Origin: Luteibacter sp. UNCMF331Sha3.1
Lineage (GTDB): Bacteria; Pseudomonadota; Gammaproteobacteria; Xanthomonadales; Rhodanobacteraceae
Direction: 5' to 3'
Length of the DNA: 64,000 bases
Assembly: GCF_900109915.1 (NCBI RefSeq)
Contig: NZ_FOBU01000002.1
Coordinates: 339,201 to 403,200 of the forward strand
A program made the translations under genes and the position numbers. Shown here in pieces: positions 37,606-46,413 of the stretch. The notes under the pieces were generated by a model. That model was given only the letters and a program-made list of their open reading frames with translations. It made no database searches and was not told where the DNA came from. How positions within the stretch are numbered: position 1 is the first letter of the stretch; each line of letters begins with the position of its first letter.

Positions 37606-38325
37606 ATGTCACCTTTGCGTTTCCTGGTCATGCTCGCCGCGCTGTCGCCTCTCGCAGGTGTCGTGTCGGCGCAGAACGCGCCCGCGGCGCCGGTCTCCGG
37701 CGCGCCGGCGATCGACAAGACCAGGCTTTCGTACGCCATCGGCTACCAGATCGGCACCCAGTTCGCGAACAGCGCGCAACCGGATGTCGACATCGCCGTA
37801 CTCGTCAAGGCGCTGCAGGACGGCTACGCGAAGCGCCCGCCGGGCGTGCCGGTCGACGCGATGCAGCAGCAGCTCGTCAATTTCGACGCGAAGGTGCAGC
37901 GCGATTCCGTGGTCGAGTTCCGCCGCGTCGCAGCGGCGAACGCGAAACGCAGCGCCGATTTCCTCGCCCGCAATCGCACGCGGTCCGGGGTGGTCACGCT
38001 ACCGTCGGGCATCCAGTACGCCGTGCTCGCCAAGGGCAACGGTCCCCAGGCGCAGGTCACCAGCACCGTCGTGGTCAACTATCGCGGCGCGCTGATCGAC
38101 GGCACGGAGTTCGACAGCTCGTACGCGCACGGCAAGCCCGTCACGTTCACGGTCAATCGCGTCATTCCCGGCTGGCAGGACGTCATCCCCCGCATGCGCG
38201 TGGGCGACCGGTGGAAGGTCGTGATCCCGCCGGCGCTGGCGTACGGCGAGCGTGGCGAGCTGCCGCGCATCGGCCCGAACGAAGCCCTCGTGTTCGAGAT
38301 CGAGCTGGTCGACGTCCGGCCGTAG
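37606..38325 (+). CDS. FKBP-type peptidyl-prolyl isomerase, periplasmic Mip/FkpA type
   Basis: A 239-residue exported protein. The signal peptide is at about 1-22 (LAALSPLAGVVSAQ). An N-terminal helical dimerisation region (about 35-130) with DKTRLSYAIGYQIGTQF is followed by a C-terminal FKBP domain (about 130-239) with VNYRGALIDGTEFDSSY and RWKVVIPPALAYGERG. It acts on folding of exported proteins in the periplasm or outer membrane. ATG 37606 has GGAGA 6 bases upstream; a further in-frame ATG at 37570 is weaker. Confidence 0.92.
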   Translation: MSPLRFLVMLAALSPLAGVVSAQNAPAAPVSGAPAIDKTRLSYAIGYQIGTQFANSAQPDVDIAVLVKALQDGYAKRPPGVPVDAMQQQLVNFDAKVQRDSVVEFRRVAAANAKRSADFLARNRTRSGVVTLPSGIQYAVLAKGNGPQAQVTSTVVVNYRGALIDGTEFDSSYAHGKPVTFTVNRVIPGWQDVIPRMRVGDRWKVVIPPALAYGERGELPRIGPNEALVFEIELVDVRP

Positions 38326-38369
38326 CCGTCGCATGGGCCTCGCCCCGACGCGCTAGAATGGCCGACGGT

Positions 38370-38561
38370 ATGGCCATCCCTTCCTCCACCTCCCTTCCGC
38401 TCTCGCCCTGCACGGGCGTCTGCCGCCTCGACGCGCGCGGCCTGTGCATGGGGTGCCTGCGCACGGGCGACGAGATCGCGCGATGGTCCACGATGCCGAC
38501 CGCGCAGAAGCTCTGGTTGATGGACGAGGTGCTGCCTGCGCGCGAGGCGCTGTCCGAATGA
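38370..38561 (+). CDS. DUF1289 family small protein
   Basis: A 63-residue protein with the DUF1289 cysteine pattern CTGVCRLDARGLCMGC, which looks metal-binding. Its role is unknown. TAGAAT at 38354-38359 is a likely -10 box that overlaps an earlier in-frame ATG at 38358, so the ATG at 38370, nearly leaderless, is preferred. The stop overlaps the start of the NUDIX gene (ATGA), so the two are translated together. Confidence 0.85.
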   Translation: MAIPSSTSLPLSPCTGVCRLDARGLCMGCLRTGDEIARWSTMPTAQKLWLMDEVLPAREALSE

Positions 38562-39166
38562 TCGACGACACGCTCGCGCGGTTGCGTGGCGCGCTGCTTC
38601 CGCTGGAAGCGCCGCCGGGGCCGCGTGGCTGGAACCACGACGACATGGCGCAGCTGATCGGCGACACGCCGAGGCGTCACGCCGCGGTGCTGATCGGTAT
38701 CCGCGACGATCGCGAACAGAATGTGCTGCTGACGCTGCGCACCGACACGCTCCAGCAACACGCCGGACAGGTCGCGTTTCCTGGCGGCCGTGTGGAGCCC
38801 GACGACGTCGACGTCGTGGCGACCGCGCTGCGTGAAAGCCACGAAGAGATCGGTCTCGACGCGTCGATGGTCACGCCGCTCGGATTCCTCGAAGCGTTCG
38901 AGACGATCAGCGGCTATTCGGTCACCCCCGTCGTCGCGCGGGTCTCCGCCGACGCGGTGCTCAAGCCCGATCCCGGCGAAGTCGCCGAGGTGTTCGAAGT
39001 GCCGTTGGCCTTCTTCCTCGAACCGGCGAACCTGCGCCGTTACACGATGGATTTCCGCGGCCACCGCCGCGACATGGTCGAGTTCCTCCACGCGGGCTAC
39101 CGTATCTGGGGTGTCACGGCGGCCATCCTGTTCAACCTGCTGAAGCGGATGGGACACCCATGCTGA
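38558..39166 (+). CDS. NUDIX hydrolase, probable CoA pyrophosphatase (NudL-like)
   Basis: A 202-residue protein. The NUDIX box reads GGRVEPDDVDVVATALRESHEE-I-G, and the preceding LRTDTLQQHAGQVAFPG is the NudL/CoAse signature. It likely hydrolyses CoA or its derivatives. The ATG overlaps the DUF1289 stop, and its own end overlaps the sulfurtransferase start by 7 bases, giving a tight three-gene unit. Confidence 0.9.
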   Translation: MIDDTLARLRGALLPLEAPPGPRGWNHDDMAQLIGDTPRRHAAVLIGIRDDREQNVLLTLRTDTLQQHAGQVAFPGGRVEPDDVDVVATALRESHEEIGLDASMVTPLGFLEAFETISGYSVTPVVARVSADAVLKPDPGEVAEVFEVPLAFFLEPANLRRYTMDFRGHRRDMVEFLHAGYRIWGVTAAILFNLLKRMGHPC

Positions 39167-40020
39167 TCTCGCGCACGCTGATCGATGTCGCCCTGGCGGC
39201 CGACCTGCCGCAGGACGACGTCCTGTTCGTCGACGCACGCTTCGACCTCGCCCAGGCGGACAAGGGCGATCGCGACTATGCGCACTCCCACGTCCCGGGC
39301 GCGGTGCGTGCCGATCTCGATCGCGACCTCGCCGACATGGCGACGCCGTCTAACGGTCGTGGCAGACATCCGCTGCCGTCGGCGAGCGACTTTTCCGCGT
39401 GGTTGTCGAAAGCCGGCTGGCGGCCCGACCTGCAGGTCGTCGTCTACGACGCCGCGGGCGGCGCGCTCGCGGCGGCGAGATTCTGGTGGCTCGCGCGCCT
39501 CGCCGGCCTCGACAACGTCGCCGTGCTCGATGGCGGATGGCCGGCGTGGGTCGCGGCCGGTCTTCCTGTCGACGCCGCGCTTCCGGTGCGCGCGCCGACC
39601 GCCGTGCACGTCGTCTTCGACGACGCCGGCACCGTGCATGCCGACGAACTCGCGGAGGGCGTCGCGTCCGGCCGGATGTTACTCATCGACGCGCGTGCCG
39701 CGCCTCGTTACAACGGCGAGGTCGAGCCACTGGATCCGGTGGCGGGGCATGTTCCCGGCGCACGGAACCGCCCGTTCGGCGACAACCTCGATGCCGGGGG
39801 ACTGTTCCGCACGAAGGAAGAGCTATGCCTCGGCTTCCGCGGCATCATCGGACCGCACGATCCGGAAGACGTCGTGCACATGTGCGGTTCCGGCGTCACC
39901 GCGTGCCACAACCTGCTCGCGATGGAGCACGCGGGTCTGTGTGGCTCGCGTCTCTACGCACCGTCGTGGAGCGGCTGGATCAGCGACCCGTCGCGCGGCG
40001 TGGCCACCGGCGATCACTGA
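39160..40020 (+). CDS. sseA: 3-mercaptopyruvate sulfurtransferase (SseA-like)
   Basis: A 286-residue protein of two rhodanese domains. The N-terminal domain is inactive (VVYDAAGG has Asp where Cys would be). The C-terminal domain has the catalytic loop CGSGVTACHN, which is the mercaptopyruvate-type sequence, not the thiosulfate type. It transfers sulfur from 3-mercaptopyruvate to cyanide or thiols. Last gene of the overlapping unit and followed by a perfect REP palindrome. Confidence 0.92.
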   Translation: MLISRTLIDVALAADLPQDDVLFVDARFDLAQADKGDRDYAHSHVPGAVRADLDRDLADMATPSNGRGRHPLPSASDFSAWLSKAGWRPDLQVVVYDAAGGALAAARFWWLARLAGLDNVAVLDGGWPAWVAAGLPVDAALPVRAPTAVHVVFDDAGTVHADELAEGVASGRMLLIDARAAPRYNGEVEPLDPVAGHVPGARNRPFGDNLDAGGLFRTKEELCLGFRGIIGPHDPEDVVHMCGSGVTACHNLLAMEHAGLCGSRLYAPSWSGWISDPSRGVATGDH

Positions 40021-40023
40021 TCC

Positions 40024-40092
40024 GGTGGGAGCCAGCCTGCTGGCGATGGGTGCTCGCCGCGAGCACCCATCGCCAGCAGGCTGGCTCCCACC
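40024..40092. repeat. Perfect REP palindrome, CAGCCTGCTGGCG core
   Basis: A 33-bp arm (GGTGGGAGCCAGCCTGCTGG then CGATGGGTGCTCG) pairs perfectly with its complement around a CCG loop. It lies between convergent sulfurtransferase and oxidoreductase genes and may serve as a bidirectional stop. Perfect identity of arms suggests recent activity. Confidence 0.95.
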
Positions 40093-40095
40093 CGA

Positions 40096-41127
40096 TCAGA
40101 GAACTACGGTACGGCGGTCACGCGCGCTCACCTGCGCCGCCTCGATCACCCGGATCACATCGCGAGCCTCGCGTGGGTCGACCGGTAGCGGCGCACCGTC
40201 GCGAATCGCCGCGGCCACGCCGTCGTAGAACGCGGTGTAGCGGCCCGGCAACGTGTCGATGGTCGCCACCGTCCCGTCGACGTCGGTGAAGCGCCCGAAC
40301 AGGGCCGGCGCATCCTCGCCCCAGCCGGCACCACCCGGACGGCCGCCTTCGCGCAGCGCGGCTTCCTGGCCGTCGATGCCGTATTTCACGAAACTGCCGC
40401 CGTCGCCGTGCACCAGGTAACGCGGGCCAGGGTCGCGCACGAGCACCGACGCATGTAGCACGGCGCGTCGCGTGCCGTAGTCGAGCACGAGGTGGAAATA
40501 ATCGTCCGCTTTCGCGGCGGCGCGCTGGCGCGTCACGTCCGCCGTCACCGCGCGGGGCATGCCGAACAGGACGATCGCCTGATCGATCAGATGCGCGCCC
40601 AGGTCGTAGAGCAGGCCGGATCCGGGCGTCTCCGTCTCGCGCCAGCCTTGCTTGATCTCCGGGCGGAACCGGTCGAAGTGCGCCTCGTAGTAAGCCACCT
40701 CGCCAAGCCGGCCGTCCTCGACCATGCGCCGCACGGTGAGGAAGTCGTTGTCCCAGCGACGGTTCTGGAACACCGTGATCCTGCGACCGACGCGATCGGC
40801 CAGCGCGATCAGCGCCTCGGCCTCCGCAGCCTCCAGCGTGAACGGCTTGTCGACCACCACGTGCTTGCCCGCCTGCAATGCCTCGCGCGCGAGGGCGGCG
40901 TGACTGTCGTTCGGCGTGGCGATCACCACGAGCTCGATCGCGGGGTCGGCGAGCAGGGATTGAGGATTTTCGTAAGCCTTCGCTTCGGGAAAGTCGCGCT
41001 CGATGGCCTCGGCGCGCCGGCTGCCGATGGCTGTCAGGCGCAGTCCGGTGGCCGCGGCGATCAGGGGCGCATGGAAGACGGCGCCCGCCGTGCCATAGCC
41101 GATGAGGCCGGTGGGGATCGGTTGCAT
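40096..41127 (-). CDS. Gfo/Idh/MocA-family oxidoreductase
   Basis: A 343-residue NAD(P)-dependent dehydrogenase. The Rossmann loop is GLIGYGTAGAVFHAPL, the substrate Lys motif is VDKPFTLE, and the C-terminal alpha/beta sheet domain has YDLGAHLIDQA. Enzymes of this family act on sugars, inositols or related polyols; the substrate is not known here. The start at 41127 is chosen over upstream in-frame ATGs at 41148 and 41244 because it gives the standard family N terminus. Its start region faces a POT transporter gene on the other strand. Confidence 0.88.
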   Translation of the reverse strand: MQPIPTGLIGYGTAGAVFHAPLIAAATGLRLTAIGSRRAEAIERDFPEAKAYENPQSLLADPAIELVVIATPNDSHAALAREALQAGKHVVVDKPFTLEAAEAEALIALADRVGRRITVFQNRRWDNDFLTVRRMVEDGRLGEVAYYEAHFDRFRPEIKQGWRETETPGSGLLYDLGAHLIDQAIVLFGMPRAVTADVTRQRAAAKADDYFHLVLDYGTRRAVLHASVLVRDPGPRYLVHGDGGSFVKYGIDGQEAALREGGRPGGAGWGEDAPALFGRFTDVDGTVATIDTLPGRYTAFYDGVAAAIRDGAPLPVDPREARDVIRVIEAAQVSARDRRTVVL

Positions 41128-41227
41128 GGTCGTTCCGACAGGGGACATGACACGAAGCGTAGCGCGGCGGGCCTGATCGTTTCGTTTAGGATCGTGCGGT
41201 TCCGACGCCTCCGCCCTCCGGTACCGC

Positions 41228-42787
41228 ATGACCGCCATCGACATCGACGCTTCCCGACCCGCGCGGCTACCCCGCCAGATCCCCTACATCGTGGGCAACG
41301 AGGGCTGCGAACGCTTCAGCTTCTACGGCATGCGCAACATCCTCACGCCGTTCCTCGTCACGTCGCTGCTGATGTACCTGCCCGAGGCCGACCGGCCGGG
41401 CGCCGCGAAGGACGTCTTCCATACCTTCGTCATCGGGGTCTATTTCTTCCCGTTGCTGGGCGGCTGGCTGGCGGATCGCTGGTTCGGCAAGTACAACACC
41501 GTGCTCTGGCTGAGCCTGCTCTACTGCGTGGGCCACGCCTGCCTCGCGATCTTCGAGCACAGCGTGGCGGGCTTCTACACCGGGCTGGCGCTGATCGCGC
41601 TCGGGGCGGGCGGCATCAAACCCTGTGTATCGGCGTTCGTCGGCGACCAGTTCGACGAAAGCAATCGCAAGCTCGCGAAGATCGTGTTCGACGCGTTCTA
41701 CTGGATGATCAACGTCGGCTCGTTCTTCGCCTCGCTGCTCATGCCGTATTTCCTGCGGCACTACGGCGCGGCCGTCGCCTTCGGCATTCCCGGCGCGCTC
41801 ATGTTCGTCGCGACGCTCGTGTTCTGGAGCGGTCGCAAGCACTACGTCATGGTGCCTCCGACGCTTGCCGATCCACACGGTTTTCTCAAGGTCGTCCGCA
41901 CCGCGCTGCTCGCGCACGCGCCGGGGCAGGGCCGTCCGGGCCTCGTCGTGGCCGCGCTGTCGGTCGTGCTGGCGGCAGGCGCGCTGGCGTTGACGCCGTC
42001 GCTGGGCGTCGTCGCCGCGTTCTGCCTCGCTTTCGTGTGCGTGCTCGGCGGCGTGGGTATCGGCGCGCGCATGCAGCTCGATCGCGCGCGGGGCGCGCAC
42101 CCGCACGAAGCGATCGATGCCGTCGCGGTCGTGCTTCGCGTGCTGGTCGTTTTCGCGCTGGTCACGCCGTTCTGGTCGCTCTTCGACCAGAAAGCCTCGA
42201 CGTGGGTGCTGCAGGCGAACGCGATGGTCGTACCCGACTGGTTGCACCCGGCGCAGATGCAGGCAGTCAATCCCGCGCTCGTGCTCATCCTCATCCCGTT
42301 CAACAACCTCGTCGTGTATCCGTTGCTGCGACGCTTCGGTATCGAGCCGACCGCGCTGCGGCGGATGACGACGGGTATCGCGCTCGCGGCCGTCGCGTGG
42401 GTGATCGTGGGCGCGATCCAGCTCGCCATCGATGGCGGCGACGCGGTGTCGGTCTTCTGGCAGCTATTGCCCTACGTGTTCCTCACTATGGGCGAGGTGC
42501 TGGTGTCGGCCACCGGGCTCGAGTTCGCGTACAGCCAGGCGCCGCCGTCCATGAAAGGCACGTTGATGAGCTTCTGGACCCTGAGCGTGACCGTGGGCAA
42601 TCTCTGGGTGCTGCTCGCCAACGCCGGCGTCCGCAACGACGCCGTGCTCGCCGGCATCGCGGGTACCGGGCTAGGGACCACGGCGTTCCAGATGTTCTTC
42701 TTCGCGGCGTTCGCGGGACTGGCGGCGCTCGCGTTCGGCCTCTATGCGCGGCGTTACCGCGAAGTGGCCTATTACCGACCCGCGTGA
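41228..42787 (+). CDS. Proton-dependent oligopeptide transporter (POT family)
   Basis: A 519-residue membrane protein with about 12 to 14 predicted helices. The POT ExxER motif appears in the first helix as NEGCERFSFYGMR, and GAGGIKPCVSAFVGDQF is the second family signature. It imports di- or tripeptides, or related small peptides, with protons. The gene is divergent from the oxidoreductase. Substrate range is unknown. Confidence 0.93.
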   Translation: MTAIDIDASRPARLPRQIPYIVGNEGCERFSFYGMRNILTPFLVTSLLMYLPEADRPGAAKDVFHTFVIGVYFFPLLGGWLADRWFGKYNTVLWLSLLYCVGHACLAIFEHSVAGFYTGLALIALGAGGIKPCVSAFVGDQFDESNRKLAKIVFDAFYWMINVGSFFASLLMPYFLRHYGAAVAFGIPGALMFVATLVFWSGRKHYVMVPPTLADPHGFLKVVRTALLAHAPGQGRPGLVVAALSVVLAAGALALTPSLGVVAAFCLAFVCVLGGVGIGARMQLDRARGAHPHEAIDAVAVVLRVLVVFALVTPFWSLFDQKASTWVLQANAMVVPDWLHPAQMQAVNPALVLILIPFNNLVVYPLLRRFGIEPTALRRMTTGIALAAVAWVIVGAIQLAIDGGDAVSVFWQLLPYVFLTMGEVLVSATGLEFAYSQAPPSMKGTLMSFWTLSVTVGNLWVLLANAGVRNDAVLAGIAGTGLGTTAFQMFFFAAFAGLAALAFGLYARRYREVAYYRPA

Positions 42788-42843
42788 CGTTTCCTCCACG
42801 GCGTCGTGCGGACCATCCTCGTGTCGCCCACCGGAGTCACACC

Positions 42844-43650
42844 ATGGTCTCGCCCAGACACGCATCGCCCATTCCAGCCGCTGCCATCGGCGAGTGGCCG
42901 GGCAAGGTCGTCCTCGTCACCGGCGGTGCGCAGGGTATCGGCAAGGGCATTGCCGAGGCCGTGCTGGCGGCGGGTGGTAGCGTGCTGATCGGCGACCTCG
43001 ACGCGGAGGCCGGCAAGGCCTGCCTCGACGAGTGGAACGTGCCGGAACGCGCCGCGTTCCTGGTGCTCGATGTGTCGAAAGAGGCGAGCGTGAAGCGCTT
43101 CGTCGACGGCGCGCTGCGTCGCTTCGGTCGCATCGACGGACTGGTGAACAACGCGGGCATCGCGGATCCTGTCACCGGGCCGCTCGAAACGCTCGACTGG
43201 AGCGAGTGGAAACGTCGCATCGACACCAATCTCGGCGGTGTCTTCCTCTGCTGCAAGCACGCGCTGCCGGCGCTGAAGAGGGCGAACGGCGCGATCGTCA
43301 ACATCGCCTCGTCGCGCGCGCACCAGTCCGAACCCGACACGGAAGCCTACGCGGCGAGCAAGGGTGGCATCGTGGCCTTTACCCATGCGCTGGCCATCAG
43401 CGCCGGCCCGGTGCGCGTCAACGCGATCAATCCCGGATGGATCGCGGTCGACGACTGGAAGAAACCTTCCGCAAGGCGCAAGCCGAAGCTGACCGCCGCC
43501 GACCATGCGCAACACCCCGTCGGCCGTGTCGGCGTGCCCCCGGACATCGGCGCGCTGGCGGTGTTCCTGCTGTCGTCGCAGGCGGGTTTCATCACGGGTG
43601 AGAACATCACGTTGGATGGTGGTGTCACACGGAAGATGCACTACGTCTGA
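42844..43650 (+). CDS. Short-chain dehydrogenase/reductase
   Basis: A 268-residue SDR. The nucleotide loop is TGGAQGIGKG, the structural motif NNAGIAD and the catalytic Ser, Tyr and Lys (IVNIASSRA, AYAASKGG) are complete. The Asp in LIGDLDAE after the second strand suggests NAD over NADP preference. It follows the peptide transporter by 57 bases and may be co-transcribed. Substrate unknown. Confidence 0.9.
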   Translation: MVSPRHASPIPAAAIGEWPGKVVLVTGGAQGIGKGIAEAVLAAGGSVLIGDLDAEAGKACLDEWNVPERAAFLVLDVSKEASVKRFVDGALRRFGRIDGLVNNAGIADPVTGPLETLDWSEWKRRIDTNLGGVFLCCKHALPALKRANGAIVNIASSRAHQSEPDTEAYAASKGGIVAFTHALAISAGPVRVNAINPGWIAVDDWKKPSARRKPKLTAADHAQHPVGRVGVPPDIGALAVFLLSSQAGFITGENITLDGGVTRKMHYV

Positions 43651-43670
43651 TGCCGGCATGCGATCAGGCG

Positions 43671-43743
43671 CCTGCGGGAGCGCGCTCGCGCGCGATGGGT
43701 GCTCGCGACAAGCACCCATCGCGCGCGAGCGCGCTCCCACAGG
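43671..43743. repeat. REP-type palindrome, GCGCTCGCGCGC core
   Basis: Arms starting CCTGCGGGAGCGCGC and ending GCGCGCTCCCACAGG enclose the shared GATGGGTGCTCGCG/AGCACCCATC part. It lies between convergent SDR and phosphoesterase genes. Confidence 0.9.
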
Positions 43744-43755
43744 AAAGCTGACCCG

Positions 43756-44568
43756 TTACCGGGATGTATATCGTTCCAGCGGCACCGAGGTTCTCGCACC
43801 TGCCACGAAGCGCTTCGCCGCCTCGTCGTAATCCCATTGCTCGACGACGCAGACCGACCGATCTTGCGCCGGATCGTGATGCAGCACATGGAACGAATTG
43901 CTGATGCCTTCGCGGATGCGCGTCGACAGCGCGGTGCCTGCCTGTACGGACCATAGCTCGCTCGCGAGACGGCGCGTCTCGTTGTTCAGCGGACGGACGT
44001 AGGGCAGGTGGATGTGCCCACCGAGCACGAGGTCGGCGCCGGAGGCGGCCCATGCGGCGATGGCGGCCTCTCGGTTGATCAGCAGGTTTTCGATGTCCTT
44101 GTCGCGGATGACGTGCACCGGTTGATGCGTCACGACGATGCGTAGCTGCGCATCGTCGGCATCGCGCAGTCGACGCGCCACGCGTTCGATCTGCGCATCG
44201 GAGACTTCGCCGTTCTTGTGGCGGGCGGGGCGCACCGTGTTGACGCCGATGGCGAGGACATCGGCGCTGGCGAACTCGGGTTCGAGGTCGTCGCCAAACA
44301 CGCGGCGGTATTCGGCGAAAGGCGAGAACGCGCGCGCGAAGAGATTGAGCAGCGGGACGTCGTGATTCCCGGGAATCACGAGGGTAGGGCGCGCGTAAGC
44401 GTCGATGAAGCACCGCGCCGCCTCGAACTGCGAGCGTCGCGCGCGCTGCGTCACGTCGCCCGACAGGATCACGAGTTCGGGCTGCATCGCGACGATCGCG
44501 TCGCGCAGCGCCTCCACGACGTCGGGGCGTTCCGTGCCGAAGTGCGGGTCGGATATCTGGACGATCAC
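43756..44568 (-). CDS. Metallophosphoesterase (calcineurin-like)
   Basis: A 270-residue enzyme with the metal-binding blocks SDPHFG, GDVTQ, GNHDVP and GGHIHLPY, in the order expected for this fold. The family includes cyclic-nucleotide and phospholipid phosphodiesterases; the substrate is unknown. GTG 44568 lies just after the stop of the upstream lipid-kinase-like gene, and an in-frame TTG at 44574 is possible. The two genes are probably translationally coupled. Confidence 0.88.
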   Translation of the reverse strand: MIVQISDPHFGTERPDVVEALRDAIVAMQPELVILSGDVTQRARRSQFEAARCFIDAYARPTLVIPGNHDVPLLNLFARAFSPFAEYRRVFGDDLEPEFASADVLAIGVNTVRPARHKNGEVSDAQIERVARRLRDADDAQLRIVVTHQPVHVIRDKDIENLLINREAAIAAWAASGADLVLGGHIHLPYVRPLNNETRRLASELWSVQAGTALSTRIREGISNSFHVLHHDPAQDRSVCVVEQWDYDEAAKRFVAGARTSVPLERYTSR

Positions 44569-44570
44569 GC

Positions 44571-45515
44571 TCAACCCGGGTCCTCCCCGGGCTGCCGCAC
44601 GCCGTCGGTCAGCAGCCGAAGCGGTCGCGGGGCGGCGCGGAACACGATCGGCGGCTTCAGCCAGACGATCTCGCCATCCACGGCGACCTTGATCGCGTGA
44701 CGATGGCGCTTCGGCGTGACCTTGATCTCGCGGAACGCAAAACTCACGGCGTTCTCGGCCTCGCCGAGCTTGCCGAGCGCGCCGCGCAGGATCAGGCCGA
44801 GCATGGTCAGGCGGCCGATCGGTTTCAGTACCAACCCGGCGAGGACACCGTCGTTGCGGCGTACATCGTCGGCCTCCGGCAATCCGATCTTTTCGAGCTG
44901 CAACGCGTTGTTGCCCACGAAAAGCGTCGGCGTGCGCAGGTCGCGGGTCCGCTCGCCGTCGCTGACTTCGATGCGCAGGGGCCGGTAGCCACGCATCATC
45001 GTCGCGAGCCCCGACCACAGCGCCACGATGCGGTGGCGACCGAACCGCTGTTTCCATGTCTCGCGATCTTCGAGCACCTGCGGGTAGAGGCCGAGGCTCG
45101 CGTTCACGAGGAAGACGCGGTCGTTGACCATGCCGATCTGCGCGTCGCAGAGGCTGGCCCGGAGCAGCGCCTCGGTCGCTTCGCGCGTTTCCGTGGGAAT
45201 GCCGTGCGTGCGGCCGAAGAAGTTGAAGGTGCCCTGCGGCAGGACGCCCATCGGGAGGTCTTCTTCCCATGCCGTACCGGCGACGCAGTTGATGGTGCCG
45301 TCGCCACCCGCGGCGACGATGGCGCCACCTTCGGCCTTCGCGTGTGCGGCGGCGTCGCGCACGACGTCCTTGATATCGCGGCTGCCGTCGATGAGGAAGA
45401 AGCGATGCCGACGACCGGCGGCATCGAGGATCGACGCGATCTCGTCGCGGGCCGCTTCGGCCTCGCGGCTGCCGGAGCCGGCGTTCATGACGATGGCGAA
45501 AGATGAGGGGGTCAT
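44571..45515 (-). CDS. Diacylglycerol/lipid kinase catalytic-domain protein
   Basis: A 314-residue protein of the DAGK_cat (YegS/BmrU) superfamily. The nucleotide loop is AAGGDGTINCVAG, the N-terminal strand is IVMNAGSGS, and the substrate-side motif is LPQGTFNFFGR. It probably phosphorylates a lipid such as diacylglycerol or a sphingosine-like compound. The neighbouring phosphoesterase and PAP2 phosphatase suggest a small lipid phosphate module. Confidence 0.88.
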   Translation of the reverse strand: MTPSSFAIVMNAGSGSREAEAARDEIASILDAAGRRHRFFLIDGSRDIKDVVRDAAAHAKAEGGAIVAAGGDGTINCVAGTAWEEDLPMGVLPQGTFNFFGRTHGIPTETREATEALLRASLCDAQIGMVNDRVFLVNASLGLYPQVLEDRETWKQRFGRHRIVALWSGLATMMRGYRPLRIEVSDGERTRDLRTPTLFVGNNALQLEKIGLPEADDVRRNDGVLAGLVLKPIGRLTMLGLILRGALGKLGEAENAVSFAFREIKVTPKRHRHAIKVAVDGEIVWLKPPIVFRAAPRPLRLLTDGVRQPGEDPG

Positions 45516-45555
45516 CGCGACAAGGAACCATTCGCGCCGTCACGATCGCATGAAA

Positions 45556-46335
45556 TTACTGGCCGGCGCGGCGTCCTTCCCGCAGGCGCAGGTACTCCGC
45601 GCTGCCCACGCAGAGCGTCACCCAGGCCAGGCCCGTGGCGTAGCCCGCCATCACGTCGCTGAAGTAATGCACCTGGAGCAGGATGCGGCTGACGCCGACG
45701 ATGGAAATCATCGCCACGGCGGCGATCACGATCGTGCGATGCCAGCGTGGCGGGCAGAGCACGAGGAGCACGTACCCGAGCATGCCGTAGAAGACCATCG
45801 AGCCGGACGCGTGGCCACTCGGAAAGCTGTAGCTGTGTTCCACGACGTACCCGTGATCGTGCAGCGGGCGCTCACGCTGAAACCAGGACTTCAAAGCGGT
45901 GTTGATCGACGCCGTGCCCACCAGCGTCACGATCCATGTGATGGCGAGCCGCAGGTGCCGGCGCACGAGCAGGACGACGAACACCACGAGCGTCGCGATA
46001 CCGAGCACCAACGCATCGCCGGCGTGCGTGAGCCACGCGATGGCACGCAGCACGGGGAGCGGCGTGTTCGCGCGCAGGTCGCTCGCGAGGTTGGCATCGA
46101 AGACCGTCAGGCCGGCGGCGTCGCGAACCTCCACGGCGATGGCGGCGGCGATGGCGAGCATCGCCACCACGACCGCCATCGCCGTCACGGGGCGCAGGAA
46201 GGTCCGCGCGGCCGCATCCAGGCCCTCGCGACGTCGCACGGCCCGACGCCATGCGACATCGGCACCCGCGAGTGCGGCGGCGAGCAGCACCGCCCACAGG
46301 GTCACGGCGTGCCGGCTGATCCAGTCCGCGTCCAT
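45556..46335 (-). CDS. PAP2-family membrane phosphatase
   Basis: A 259-residue protein with about six membrane helices. The three PAP2 phosphatase blocks are present: KSWFQRERP, SFPSGHASGS and SRILLQVHYFSDVMAG. Such enzymes remove phosphate from phosphatidic acid or undecaprenyl pyrophosphate. The start at 46335 has GAGGAG upstream. Divergent from the esterase gene. Confidence 0.9.
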   Translation of the reverse strand: MDADWISRHAVTLWAVLLAAALAGADVAWRRAVRRREGLDAAARTFLRPVTAMAVVVAMLAIAAAIAVEVRDAAGLTVFDANLASDLRANTPLPVLRAIAWLTHAGDALVLGIATLVVFVVLLVRRHLRLAITWIVTLVGTASINTALKSWFQRERPLHDHGYVVEHSYSFPSGHASGSMVFYGMLGYVLLVLCPPRWHRTIVIAAVAMISIVGVSRILLQVHYFSDVMAGYATGLAWVTLCVGSAEYLRLREGRRAGQ

Positions 46336-46413
46336 TTCGCTCGCTCCTCGACTCGTGGCAGGATCGACCATGTTGCCACGCCGCGACCGCGGCCCGAAAA
46401 GGGGATCCACCCG

